From Chitinophagales bacterium (GTDB lineage: Bacteria > Bacteroidota > Bacteroidia > Chitinophagales > Chitinophagaceae), in the NCBI GenBank assembly GCA_017303835.1, contig JAFLBI010000001.1:2356001-2420000 (forward strand): a stretch of 64,000 nt of DNA, given 5' to 3'. Under the pieces are notes generated by a model, which was given only the letters and a program-made list of their open reading frames with translations, did no database searches and was not told where the DNA came from. The position numbers and the translations under genes were made by a program. Each line of letters starts with the position of its first letter. Position 1 is the stretch's first letter. Shown here in pieces: positions 14,547 through 22,714 of the stretch.

Positions 14547-15554
14547 CTACCCAATCAACCCCGCCGCCTTACTAATCTCCAGCATTCGGTCCATAGGTTT
14601 CTTGGCAGCTAATCTGAGTGATTCATCCATGATAATCTCCGGCAGCTCATATTCCATGCACAGATAGATTTTCTCCAAGGTGTTGAGCTTCATGTGCGGA
14701 CAGTCATTACAAGCACAATTGTTATTGGGTGGGGCGGGTATAAAAGTCTTGTTCGGACTTTCCTGTTGCATCTGGTGCAGAATACCCGTTTCAGTAGCCA
14801 CAATAAAGCTCGTGGCTTCGTTGATCTGGGTATACTTGAGTAATTGGGTGGTGCTGCCAATGAAGTCGGCCTGGGCCAGCACAGCCTCCTCACACTCGGG
14901 GTGGGCAATAAATTTCGCTTCCGGGTGACGGATTTTCAGCTTGGTGATCTTTTCCAGACTAAAAATCTCATGGACCATACAAGCGCCATTCCAGAGCAAC
15001 ATATTGCGGCCGGTAACCTTATTCAGCCAGGCACCCAGGTTTTTATCCGGCGCGAAAATGATGGGTTGATCGGCTGGCAGACTGTCGATAATGGCTTTTG
15101 CATTGCTGCTGGTGCAGATAATATCGCTTTCCGCCTTAATATCGGCTGTACAGTTGATATAGCTTACCACCAAATGATCAGGGTGTTTGGCCTTGAATGC
15201 CCGAAATTGGTCAACCGGTGCTGAATCTGCCAAAGAACAGCCGGCTTTCAGGTCGGGCAGGAGTACTTTTTTGGTTGGGTTTACAATCTTGGCGGTCTCA
15301 GCCATAAAGTGCACGCCGGCAAACACAATAATATCCGCATCGGTCTGGGCCGCTTTCTGGGCAAGGCCCAGGCTATCGCCGATATAATCGGCCACATCCT
15401 GGATATCAGGCTCCTGGTAATAGTGCGCCAGCAGAATCGCATTTTTTTCTTTTTTCAGACGCTCAATCTCGGCAAATAAATCCAATCGAACATCAATATC
15501 CTGATCTAAAAATCCTTTTGTTGCTAATGCCTGCTTCGCTGCCAAAATGTTCAT
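14547..15554 (-). CDS. nadA: Quinolinate synthase
   Basis: 335 residues from the ATG at 15552-15554. Condenses iminoaspartate with dihydroxyacetone phosphate to quinolinate in de novo NAD synthesis, using a 4Fe-4S cluster. Family blocks are visible: [66 protein letters not shown] and the C-terminal [19 protein letters not shown] region with the Cys ligands. The family's three conserved Cys appear present. It is the last minus-strand gene before the putative origin and stands alone; no nadB or nadC is in the window. Its last codons are duplicated at 13892-13912. Confidence 0.96.
   Translation of the reverse strand: MNILAAKQALATKGFLDQDIDVRLDLFAEIERLKKEKNAILLAHYYQEPDIQDVADYIGDSLGLAQKAAQTDADIIVFAGVHFMAETAKIVNPTKKVLLPDLKAGCSLADSAPVDQFRAFKAKHPDHLVVSYINCTADIKAESDIICTSSNAKAIIDSLPADQPIIFAPDKNLGAWLNKVTGRNMLLWNGACMVHEIFSLEKITKLKIRHPEAKFIAHPECEEAVLAQADFIGSTTQLLKYTQINEATSFIVATETGILHQMQQESPNKTFIPAPPNNNCACNDCPHMKLNTLEKIYLCMEYELPEIIMDESLRLAAKKPMDRMLEISKAAGLIG
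14548..14568. repeat. nadA 3' end copy (direct repeat, right)
   Basis: Partner of the repeat at 13892-13912; 19 of 21 identical, inside the last codons and stop of nadA. Confidence 0.45.
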
Positions 15555-15560
15555 AACCAA

Positions 15561-16066
15561 CGTAATATATTTATATTAATACCTTATTTATATAAAACCA
15601 ATACTACTATTACAGCTGTGGATATCGGGATAAATCATTTATACACAAGAGGCAAAGTTAATAAGCTGGGTACTTGTACACCGGAATCCACTGTTAATTA
15701 ACACAGACAAATCCTTATCTGTTCTGTATTTAATTGGTTTATACACAGTTGTGGATCATCTGAACCTAGAAAACCCACATACCTAAGTCCACATTTTAGA
15801 CACTGTGTATTCCTGTGAACTGCAGTCGGATAAAAACCAGTACTAGGGATTTTCGGTGATTCAACCGGCCCTAGTTTTCCCTTTTTCATACACCAAAGTT
15901 TGGGGCAAAAACCGGGTTTATCCACCCAAAAAGGGGCTTATCCACGAGCGTATGTGTATAGGTTTTCTCAGCTTGGCGGTAAGGTTGGAACCGACCGGTT
16001 TCTTTTTCAGGTTTTCCACGTGGTACAAGCCCTTGTTTTTCGGGCATTTATCAGGGTTTTCCACAG
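15561..16066. other. Candidate chromosomal replication origin (oriC)
   Basis: This is a gene-free stretch between divergent nadA and ppiD. Exact TTATNCACA DnaA boxes lie at 15639-15647 and 15739-15747. One-mismatch boxes are at 15617-15625 and 15750-15758 (both minus), 15918-15926, 15938-15946, 15953-15961 (minus) and 16057-16065. A very AT-rich stretch at 15562-15600 could be the unwinding element. Every gene from the left edge to 15554 is on the minus strand and the genes right of 16146 begin on the plus strand, the divergent pattern expected at an origin. The dnaA gene is not in the window, which is not unusual in Bacteroidota. Short ORFs here are not coding. Confidence 0.7.
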
Positions 16067-16097
16067 TTTGTTCTAACGGTCAATTACCCTATTTTTG
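16067..16097 (+). promoter_or_regulatory. Bacteroidota-type promoter of ppiD
   Basis: TTTG at 16067-16070, exactly 19 bp, then TATTTTTG at 16090-16097: a full match to the Bacteroidota sigma-A consensus TTTG-N19-TAnnTTTG. The start codon follows at 16146. Confidence 0.75.
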
Positions 16098-16145
16098 CCA
16101 CCCGCCAATGTGCGGGCATTTTTATTCAAGACCAACAAATCGATT

Positions 16146-18245
16146 ATGTCTGTTATTCAAAGTATTCGTGACAAGGGAGCGTGGATCATTTTTGCTATCA
16201 TCGCTTTAGCCCTGATTGCATTTATTCTGCAGGATGCTTCATTTCAGCGTGGCAGTATTTTCTCTAATACCACAACGCTGGGTAAAGTGAATGGAAACAA
16301 TATTGAGCGTGCTGAATTTGAAGAGAAGCTGGCGATGCAACAACAGATGTATGGTGCACAAGCACAGCGTGATCAACTGATTGGTATGTTGTGGAACCAG
16401 GAAATTGATAACCTGTTATTACAGGATGAATACAATAAACTGGGTTTACAAGTAACCAGCAGTGAATTAACAGATATCCTTTTTGGCGATAACTCTCCAT
16501 TCAGAAATGAATTTACTGATCCTAAAACTGGTGAGTTTAAAGTAGATGATGCTAAGCGAACACTGGCTCAAATTAAGAAAAGCAAAAACGCAGAGCAGCT
16601 GAAGATGATCAATGATATCTACATCAAGCCTGCTATTGAGCAAACATTGCGTTATAAATATCAGTCTTTGGTTCAGCAAGGTATGTATGTACCAAAGTGG
16701 ATGGTAGAAAAAACCATTGCTGATAACAATGCTATTGCAAACGTATCGTATATCTACGCACCTTATGCAAGCGTATCTGATAGCGCAGTGAAAGTAAATG
16801 ATCAGGATATTCAGGCATATATCAGCAAGCACGCATCTGAGTTTAAGCGTGAAGAAGAAGGTCGCAATATTTCCTATATCAGTTTTGATGCATTCCCTTC
16901 TGCACAGGATACTGCAACAGTATTGAATCAAGTACAAAGTCAGCAGGCCGAATTCAGCACAACGGCTGATGTAAAAGCGTTTTTAAGTCGCGTAGAAACA
17001 GAGCAGCCTTATTTGGATGCGTATGTGATGAAAGAAAAAATTCAGGTACCCAATGCAGAGCTGATTAAGAATCTGCCTGTTGGTGGTACTTATGGTCCTT
17101 ATATGGATGCAGGAAATATTGTAGTTGCACGCATGGTTGCGAAGCGCAGCATGCCGGATTCAATTAAGTGCAGACACATTCTCGTGAAGATTGGTACTGC
17201 TGCGGAGCCTGGCCTTTCTGATTCTGCTGCACGCAAGCGTATTGATAGTGTTGCTGCATTAGCGAAGAGTGGTGCTGATTTCAATGAACTGGTACAGAAA
17301 TACAGCGATGATCAGGGTAGCAAGGGTACTAAGGGAGAATACGAATTTGCTTCTATTCAGTTCCCTAACCTCAGCAAAGAATTTGCAGAAGCTGTTTTCT
17401 ACGGAACAACAGGCGATAAGAAAATCGTGAAAGTTGAAAACGAAAGTTATACCGGTTACCACTACATTGAAGTGTTGAACCAGCGCAAGGTTGGTGAAGC
17501 TGTGAAGATTGCTTACCTGAGCAAGAAGATTGTTGCCAGCAACGAAACCATTGCTGCTGCCAGCACTGCTGCTGCACAATTTGCAGCGACCAGCAAGAAT
17601 AGAAAAGCATTTGAAGACAACGCGAAGAAGTTGAACAAGTTTCCATTGTTAGCCAGTGATGTAAAAGAGAATGATTTCAGCATCATGGGTCTTGGTGAAA
17701 CACGTTCTTTGGTTCGTTGGATTTATGAACACAAAGAAGGCGAAGTGAGCGAACCAACAGAAGTTGCCGATCGCTACATTGTTGCTACCATCACCGCTAT
17801 TCATAAGCCCGGTACATTAACTGTTGCAGAAGCAAGACCACAGGTAGAAGGATTTGTGCGTAACGAAAAGAAAGCACAGCAAATGATTGCCAAGTTTACC
17901 GGTAACACACTGGAAGCAATGGCTACTGCGTCCGGTAACGTAGTAATGCGTGCAGACAGCATCACCTTTGCGAATGCATTTATTCCAAATATTGGTAATG
18001 AAGCCAAGGTTGTTGGTGCAGCTTTTAATAAGTCTTTACAGGGTAAAGCAAGTGCACCCATTGCAGGTGTTGGTGGAGTGTATGCGCTGCGTGTAGAAAG
18101 CATTGGTGCAAAAGCCAACCTGGCTACAGATGCAGAAACCGTGAAGCAGGGTCTGGTTCAAGCCATGCGCATGGCTGCTTTCAGAAGTGCTGAAGCTTTG
18201 CGTAAAGGCGCAGTAATTAAAGATTACCGCTTTAAGTTCTATTAA
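16146..18245 (+). CDS. Periplasmic peptidyl-prolyl isomerase, PpiD/SurA-like
   Basis: 699 residues from the ATG at 16146. The 17 upstream in-frame codons overlap the promoter and are rejected. A short cytoplasmic start (SVIQSIRDKGAW), one membrane anchor (IIFAIIALALIAFILQ), and a long periplasmic part follow. An N-terminal SurA_N_3-like chaperone region covers about residues 40-240. A parvulin (PpiC) domain near residues 340-450 has CRHILVKIG, GADFNELVQKYSDD and GEYEF. A C-terminal region resembles a second, degenerate parvulin. PpiD-type proteins help fold exported outer-membrane proteins at the inner membrane. It ends with a strong terminator. Confidence 0.88.
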   Translation: MSVIQSIRDKGAWIIFAIIALALIAFILQDASFQRGSIFSNTTTLGKVNGNNIERAEFEEKLAMQQQMYGAQAQRDQLIGMLWNQEIDNLLLQDEYNKLGLQVTSSELTDILFGDNSPFRNEFTDPKTGEFKVDDAKRTLAQIKKSKNAEQLKMINDIYIKPAIEQTLRYKYQSLVQQGMYVPKWMVEKTIADNNAIANVSYIYAPYASVSDSAVKVNDQDIQAYISKHASEFKREEEGRNISYISFDAFPSAQDTATVLNQVQSQQAEFSTTADVKAFLSRVETEQPYLDAYVMKEKIQVPNAELIKNLPVGGTYGPYMDAGNIVVARMVAKRSMPDSIKCRHILVKIGTAAEPGLSDSAARKRIDSVAALAKSGADFNELVQKYSDDQGSKGTKGEYEFASIQFPNLSKEFAEAVFYGTTGDKKIVKVENESYTGYHYIEVLNQRKVGEAVKIAYLSKKIVASNETIAAASTAAAQFAATSKNRKAFEDNAKKLNKFPLLASDVKENDFSIMGLGETRSLVRWIYEHKEGEVSEPTEVADRYIVATITAIHKPGTLTVAEARPQVEGFVRNEKKAQQMIAKFTGNTLEAMATASGNVVMRADSITFANAFIPNIGNEAKVVGAAFNKSLQGKASAPIAGVGGVYALRVESIGAKANLATDAETVKQGLVQAMRMAAFRSAEALRKGAVIKDYRFKFY

Positions 18246-18269
18246 TCGATCAAGCGTTATATAATAAGG

Positions 18270-18297
18270 CCCCCGACAGTATCGTCGGGGGTTTTTT
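18270..18297 (+). terminator. Rho-independent terminator after ppiD
   Basis: CCCCCGAC (18270-18277), loop AGTATC, GTCGGGGG (18284-18291), then six T. The stem and loop are the same as those at 26314-26334. Confidence 0.9.
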
Positions 18298-18344
18298 ATT
18301 ACCCGCATTTTCCGCTATCGAAAACCAAAACCCGGTAACAATTG

Positions 18345-18352
18345 TACTTTTA
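18345..18352 (+). promoter_or_regulatory. -7 element very close to the DUF2480 start
   Basis: TACTTTTA (one mismatch to TAnnTTTG) ends 4 bp before the ATG at 18357, which suggests a leaderless or nearly leaderless transcript. Confidence 0.4.
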
Positions 18353-18356
18353 CTGT

Positions 18357-18878
18357 ATGGAACCCATCGTAAACAAAGTAGCAGAAAGCGGACTCATCAC
18401 CCTGGATCTGGAACAATTCTATCCAAAAGGCGAGATCAAAACCTTCGACCTGAAGGGCTATTTGTTTATGGAGCTGATCCTGAAAGAGAAGGATTTTCGT
18501 GCCGCATTGCAGAATACCGATTGGGAAGCCTATAGAGATGCATTCGTAGCGGTTACCTGTTCGGCAGATGCCATAATCCCCGTATGGGCCTATATGCTGG
18601 TTGCCAGTTACCTGCAACCGGTTGCCAAAGAAGTGGTTTTCGGTACAGAGCAAGAATTGATCAATACCATACTGCAGCGTAATATTCAATCAATGAATGC
18701 TGCAGAATATACTGATCAGCGAATCGTGGTTAAAGGATGTGGTGATATCCATATTCCCGAAACAGCGTATGTAGCGGCTACCCAAAAACTGCGCCCTTAT
18801 GCCAAAAGCATTATGTATGGAGAGCCTTGCAGCACTGTTCCTATCTTTAAGAAAGCACCGGCCAATAAGCCCGCATAA
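18357..18878 (+). CDS. DUF2480 family protein
   Basis: 173 residues from the ATG at 18357 (MEPIVNKVAESGLITLDLEQ). It matches DUF2480, a family almost limited to Bacteroidota. Recognised blocks are LDLEQFYPKGEIKTFDLKGYLF, LILKEKDFRAAL, TDWEAYRDAFVAVTCSADAIIPVWAYMLV and VVKGCGDIHIPETAYVAAT. Cytosolic and single-domain. Its function is unknown; in some genomes it sits near Fe-S and NifU genes, but nothing here proves a role. The Cys in the VKGCGD loop is conserved in the family as I remember it. Confidence 0.85.
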   Translation: MEPIVNKVAESGLITLDLEQFYPKGEIKTFDLKGYLFMELILKEKDFRAALQNTDWEAYRDAFVAVTCSADAIIPVWAYMLVASYLQPVAKEVVFGTEQELINTILQRNIQSMNAAEYTDQRIVVKGCGDIHIPETAYVAATQKLRPYAKSIMYGEPCSTVPIFKKAPANKPA

Positions 18879-18985
18879 ACACCATTGGTGTAACAAATCG
18901 GCCTTCAACCACGTTTTTCAAGTACAAAAAATGCCCCGCTGAAAGTTTGGCATTAGCTTTGAAGTAGTTATTCAAAACGTGGTAT

Positions 18986-19381
18986 ATGAAACAGTTCATC
19001 ACCCTTTTGCTTTTATCCTTTGGACTGAGTGTTCAAGCGCAGGAATTACTGCCTGATCAGAATCCTAATTTTCAGCTCAGCAGAACCAAATACATGCAGC
19101 AAAAAGATTCGCTGGGCATGTATATGAACACGACCATACAGAATACTTATAAGGCTTATGACTGGTATGAAGCCAGATTAGAAAGACGTCAGGCCCGATT
19201 CGATAACCGCATGCAGCGCAGACTATGGAATGCCCAGAATACTTATTGGGTTAATGATTCCTGGAACTGGGGCTGGAATAATTGGAACGGTTGGTATGGC
19301 GGCAATGATTGGCGTTGGCGCAATCGTTGGGCCAGACCCACAATCGGCTTCCGCACTGGTAACTGGTGGTTTGCTTTTTAA
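18986..19381 (+). CDS. Small exported Trp/Asn/Arg-rich protein
   Basis: 131 residues with a clear signal peptide (KQFITLLLLSFGLSVQAQ). The mature protein is basic. The last 50 residues are extremely rich in Trp, Asn, Gly and Arg (about a dozen Trp). No family is recognised. It lies 36 bp upstream of the LpoB-like gene and may be cotranscribed with the lipoprotein pair. The aromatic-rich tail suggests envelope binding, which is inference. Confidence 0.6.
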   Translation: MKQFITLLLLSFGLSVQAQELLPDQNPNFQLSRTKYMQQKDSLGMYMNTTIQNTYKAYDWYEARLERRQARFDNRMQRRLWNAQNTYWVNDSWNWGWNNWNGWYGGNDWRWRNRWARPTIGFRTGNWWFAF

Positions 19382-19416
19382 AGAGAACAAGTATTTTTCA
19401 ATCAATAACCCGAAGC

Positions 19417-20004
19417 ATGTTTAAGTTTACACGCATTACCCTTTTTGCAGCCATCATATTTTTTGCTGCAGCTTGTGCCAACAGACAAGTTACCCGAATC
19501 GATCCCGCAGAAACACCAGATATCAGCGGTAAATGGAATAATACTGATAGTCGCCTCACGGCAGATGAAATGATTGGCGACGTTTTGACTGCAAAGTGGA
19601 TCAACAATCACCTCACCACAAAAGGTAAAAAGCCCGTTGTGATTGTGGGTATGGTAAGCAACAAAAGCCACGAGCATATTGAAGCAGAGACCTTCATGAA
19701 AGATTTAGAGCGCAGCTTTATCCGCACAGATAAAGTGGGCTTGGTACAAAGCGGCAAAAAGCGCGAAGAACTGCGTGCTGAAAAAGCAGACCAGCAAACC
19801 AATGCATCACAAAGCACCATGAAAAAGTTTGGATTGGAGAATGGTGCTGATTATATTCTGCAAGGCTCAATTAATTCTATCGTTGATGCCTATAAGCGCA
19901 AGAAAACGGTTACCTATCAGGTGAATCTGGAGCTCACCAATATTGAAACCAATGAAGTGGTTTGGATAGGCGATAAAAAAATTGCGAAGTACGTAAAGAA
20001 CTAA
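19417..20004 (+). CDS. Penicillin-binding protein activator LpoB-like lipoprotein
   Basis: 195 residues from the ATG at 19417. Lipoprotein signal with a lipobox Cys (FFAAACANR). The domain matches the LpoB/FlgO-like family: IDPAETPDISGKWNNTDSRL, the long VVIVGMVSNKSHEHIEAETF strand, MKDLERSFIRTDKVGLV, ADYILQGSINSIVDAYK and NLELTNIETNEVVW. LpoB in proteobacteria activates PBP1b; in Bacteroidota the target is not established. It is followed 18 bp later by the COG3014 lipoprotein, an arrangement found widely. Confidence 0.85.
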   Translation: MFKFTRITLFAAIIFFAAACANRQVTRIDPAETPDISGKWNNTDSRLTADEMIGDVLTAKWINNHLTTKGKKPVVIVGMVSNKSHEHIEAETFMKDLERSFIRTDKVGLVQSGKKREELRAEKADQQTNASQSTMKKFGLENGADYILQGSINSIVDAYKRKKTVTYQVNLELTNIETNEVVWIGDKKIAKYVKN

Positions 20005-20022
20005 GCAGCTAAACAGCTTCAC

Positions 20023-21477
20023 ATGAATGGCTTTTCCAAACGGGTATGGATAGGGCTCCTATGTATACCCGTTTTATTTTCCTGTGCTACCTATCAGCGC
20101 AAACTGTCTGCATACTATCAACAAGTAGATGCTGGACATTATGAGCGTGCAGATGCTTTGCTTAGCCGGAATAGCTATATGCAACGCGACAGAAACCAGT
20201 TGCTCTATTTTATGGAAAAGGGAAAACTGTTTCATCTTCGTGGTTTGTATGATAGTAGTAATCTTTACTTGAATAAAGCAGATGCACTCATTGAAGAAAA
20301 GCGTAAGTCTGCAGGAGATGTTGTGCTTGGCGCGAGCGTTAACCCCATGCTGCAAACCTATCTGGGCGAAGACCATGAGCGTTTTCTCGTGCATTATTAC
20401 AAAGCCCTGAACTACCTGCAGTTGGGTAATATTGATGGAGCGCGTGTTGAAGCAAGAAGAATTCAGCTTAGTGAAGATGCGCTGAACGATAAAACGCGCA
20501 AAGAGAATAAATACCAGCAAGATGCTTTTGCGCTGATTTTGCAAGGACTCATTTATGAAACAACAGGCGAGGTTAACAATGCTTTTATCAGCTATCGTAA
20601 CGCTGTTGATTTATACTTGAAAAACGGCGGCAATTATTACGGTGTAAGTCTGCCGGAACAACTCAAGCAAGACCTCATCAGAACCGCACATGCATCAGGA
20701 TTTACTGATGAGGCTACACGTTATGCCAAAGCAACCAATCCTAAGCCCGATTCAATACAAAATCCCGCGGGTGGTTGGTTGGTCTTGTTCATTGAATCTG
20801 GGGCCGCACCCGCAAAAGAGGAAATCCGTTTTTCCATCACACAGGGCGTCAACGGATTTTATTTTATCGGAACTGACGGTATTCGACAAGATGTTTTTAT
20901 TGATGCAAACAGGTGGAACGACTATCAACTGAGTCAGATCCGAAATACAACCGTAGCAATTCCTTATTATCAGGCAAGAAGTTATCATACGCCAACACTG
21001 AGTATCAGCGCCAATGGCCGTAACTATCGCGCAGAAGATGTAGAAAATTTGAATGCGCTTTGTGCAAGACTGATGCAAGAGCGCATGGGCAAAGAAATTG
21101 CCAATGCTTTAATCAGACAGCTGGTAAAAAAACTGGCTGAGAGGGGTTCAGAAGCAGTAGCTACCGCAGCAGCACAAAAGAGCGACACAAAAAAAGATGG
21201 CACCAAAAAAACGGATGCGGAAAAAAGAAAAGATGCTGAAAATGCGGAAGCTATTGGTGCAGCAGTTGGCCTGTTGGTGAACATGGTCAATAGCGCTACT
21301 GAAAAAGCAGACACCCGTAACTGGCAAAGTCTGCCAGCATTTATTCAATATGTACGCATTCCATTACAGGCAGGAACCAATACGATTTCATTGTCAGCAG
21401 GAAATCAGCAAAGAACCGTTACTGTACAAGGCAATGGCGGCATACAATTACAGAACTGGATTGTGCGCGGGCGTTGA
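20023..21477 (+). CDS. COG3014 family lipoprotein
   Basis: 484 residues. Lipoprotein signal with Cys in VLFSCATYQR. N-terminal TPR-like helices near residues 30-210 (HYERADALLSR, HYYKALNYLQLGNIDGARVEARR) are followed by a beta-rich C-terminal part. A Lys/Asp/Ala-rich linker lies near residues 385-410. COG3014 genes are regularly paired with lpoB homologues, as here, which suggests a joint role in the cell envelope. Its 3' end overlaps the convergent sterol-desaturase-like gene by 30 bp. Confidence 0.8.
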   Translation: MNGFSKRVWIGLLCIPVLFSCATYQRKLSAYYQQVDAGHYERADALLSRNSYMQRDRNQLLYFMEKGKLFHLRGLYDSSNLYLNKADALIEEKRKSAGDVVLGASVNPMLQTYLGEDHERFLVHYYKALNYLQLGNIDGARVEARRIQLSEDALNDKTRKENKYQQDAFALILQGLIYETTGEVNNAFISYRNAVDLYLKNGGNYYGVSLPEQLKQDLIRTAHASGFTDEATRYAKATNPKPDSIQNPAGGWLVLFIESGAAPAKEEIRFSITQGVNGFYFIGTDGIRQDVFIDANRWNDYQLSQIRNTTVAIPYYQARSYHTPTLSISANGRNYRAEDVENLNALCARLMQERMGKEIANALIRQLVKKLAERGSEAVATAAAQKSDTKKDGTKKTDAEKRKDAENAEAIGAAVGLLVNMVNSATEKADTRNWQSLPAFIQYVRIPLQAGTNTISLSAGNQQRTVTVQGNGGIQLQNWIVRGR

Positions 21478-22227
21478 TGCGGTTCTGTTCTTTACCTCAT
21501 CAAATCTTTCTTCATAATCCGGACGGATAGTACCCATCCATCGGTCCCACCACAAAAAATACAAACCATAATTCCCTTTAAAATATTGGTGGTGCATATT
21601 GTGGTTCACCGATGTGTTGATCCATTTACCGATTAGGCTGCGCTGAAACCCCTTCGGATATAATTCATAGCCTAGGTGACCATATACATTATAGACGATC
21701 GATAATAAAAAGAATATAGCCACTTGCGTGATGTGAATGGGTACAGTGAAAAAGAAAACAGCAACGATGCCATTTTCTACCAAGGCTTCCAGCGGATGAA
21801 AAGCATAGGCTGCCCAGGGTGATGGGTTAGTGGATTTATGATGCACCAGATGAAACCATTTGAACAAGGCCGGATGATGCATGGCGCGATGGGTCCAGTA
21901 GAAATAAGCATCATGCAATACAAACAAAACCGGAAACAAAGCGAAATAGTAGAACCAGCCATATTCGTGGATATCTGTGTAGCGTGTGGTGTGTGGAGCA
22001 ATGGTGGGATGTGTTAGCACCAACATATAGACCGGAAAGATAGCAATTGACAAAAGTGAAAATCCGGCTTCTCTTAGGAAGTCGCTATTCTTGGGGAAAC
22101 GCAGCTGTATTTTCTTATACGCAATTTGTTTGCGCAGCAATACATAGAAAACCAGAAAAGCAAGGCCCGCTACCACAAAATAGCGACTGCCAATCTTTTC
22201 AATAATCATCCAATAATCTGGGCGCAT
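21448..22227 (-). CDS. Sterol desaturase / fatty acid hydroxylase family protein
   Basis: 259 residues with about four membrane segments. It carries the histidine boxes of the di-iron fatty acid hydroxylase superfamily: HDAYFYWTHRAMHH near residues 104-117, HLVHHKS near 126-132, and NHNMHHQYF near 208-216, followed by YFLWWDRWMGT. Predicted to hydroxylate a membrane lipid or carotenoid; the substrate is unknown. It follows the SnoaL-like gene on the same strand with a 1-bp gap. Confidence 0.88.
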   Translation of the reverse strand: MRPDYWMIIEKIGSRYFVVAGLAFLVFYVLLRKQIAYKKIQLRFPKNSDFLREAGFSLLSIAIFPVYMLVLTHPTIAPHTTRYTDIHEYGWFYYFALFPVLFVLHDAYFYWTHRAMHHPALFKWFHLVHHKSTNPSPWAAYAFHPLEALVENGIVAVFFFTVPIHITQVAIFFLLSIVYNVYGHLGYELYPKGFQRSLIGKWINTSVNHNMHHQYFKGNYGLYFLWWDRWMGTIRPDYEERFDEVKNRTASTPAHNPVL

Positions 22228-22228
22228 A

Positions 22229-22705
22229 TTAATGAGCTGCTTGTTGCATGAATTGTGATAATCCTCTTAACGCTTTTCGGCGAACGCTGTTGTGTAGAAA
22301 CCCGCTCCAGCCAAAGATCCAGCCAATGGGACCAAGGGCTTGCTTGCACCAACGATACAAAGAAAAAGCATCAGAATGTTCTGTGATGATGCCATTCTGA
22401 ATGCGCACGTGCGCAGTAATCTTATTCACCACTTTTCTGCCCGTTGCGCCGAATGTGTAAGTAGCTGTCCAGTTACAAGTAGCATACTCCTCATCCAAAC
22501 ATTGAATATTGCCAAACTCCAATGAGAAATCCTTGGCTCTTGCACAAAGCATCTGCCACATCGCACGAACGGCATCACCCTGCATCATACCAAAGACCGG
22601 GTCGCTGAATACGATATCATCGGCATAGCAACTATTCATTGTGGCAGCATCTTTCTGCTGAAACGCTGTATAAAATTTCGTGATGATGGCTTCTTGTTGG
22701 TTCAT
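22229..22705 (-). CDS. SnoaL-like / NTF2-fold protein
   Basis: 158 residues. The first 110 residues have the SnoaL pattern: QQEAIITKFYTAFQQKDAATMNSCYADDIVFSDPVF, ARAKDFSLEF, ATCNWTATYTF and VRIQNGIITEHSDAFSLYRW. The tail has a basic, hydrophobic segment. Members range from cyclases to isomerases and binding proteins, so no reaction can be assigned. It is located between polA and the fatty-acid-hydroxylase-like gene, 9 bp after the polA stop in transcription order. Confidence 0.8.
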   Translation of the reverse strand: MNQQEAIITKFYTAFQQKDAATMNSCYADDIVFSDPVFGMMQGDAVRAMWQMLCARAKDFSLEFGNIQCLDEEYATCNWTATYTFGATGRKVVNKITAHVRIQNGIITEHSDAFSLYRWCKQALGPIGWIFGWSGFLHNSVRRKALRGLSQFMQQAAH

Positions 22706-22714
22706 GTGTTTGGT

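Noticed and set aside
15698..16209. Two short ORFs in the nadA-ppiD gap
   Set aside because: They cross the DnaA-box cluster and promoter and have no recognisable protein features.
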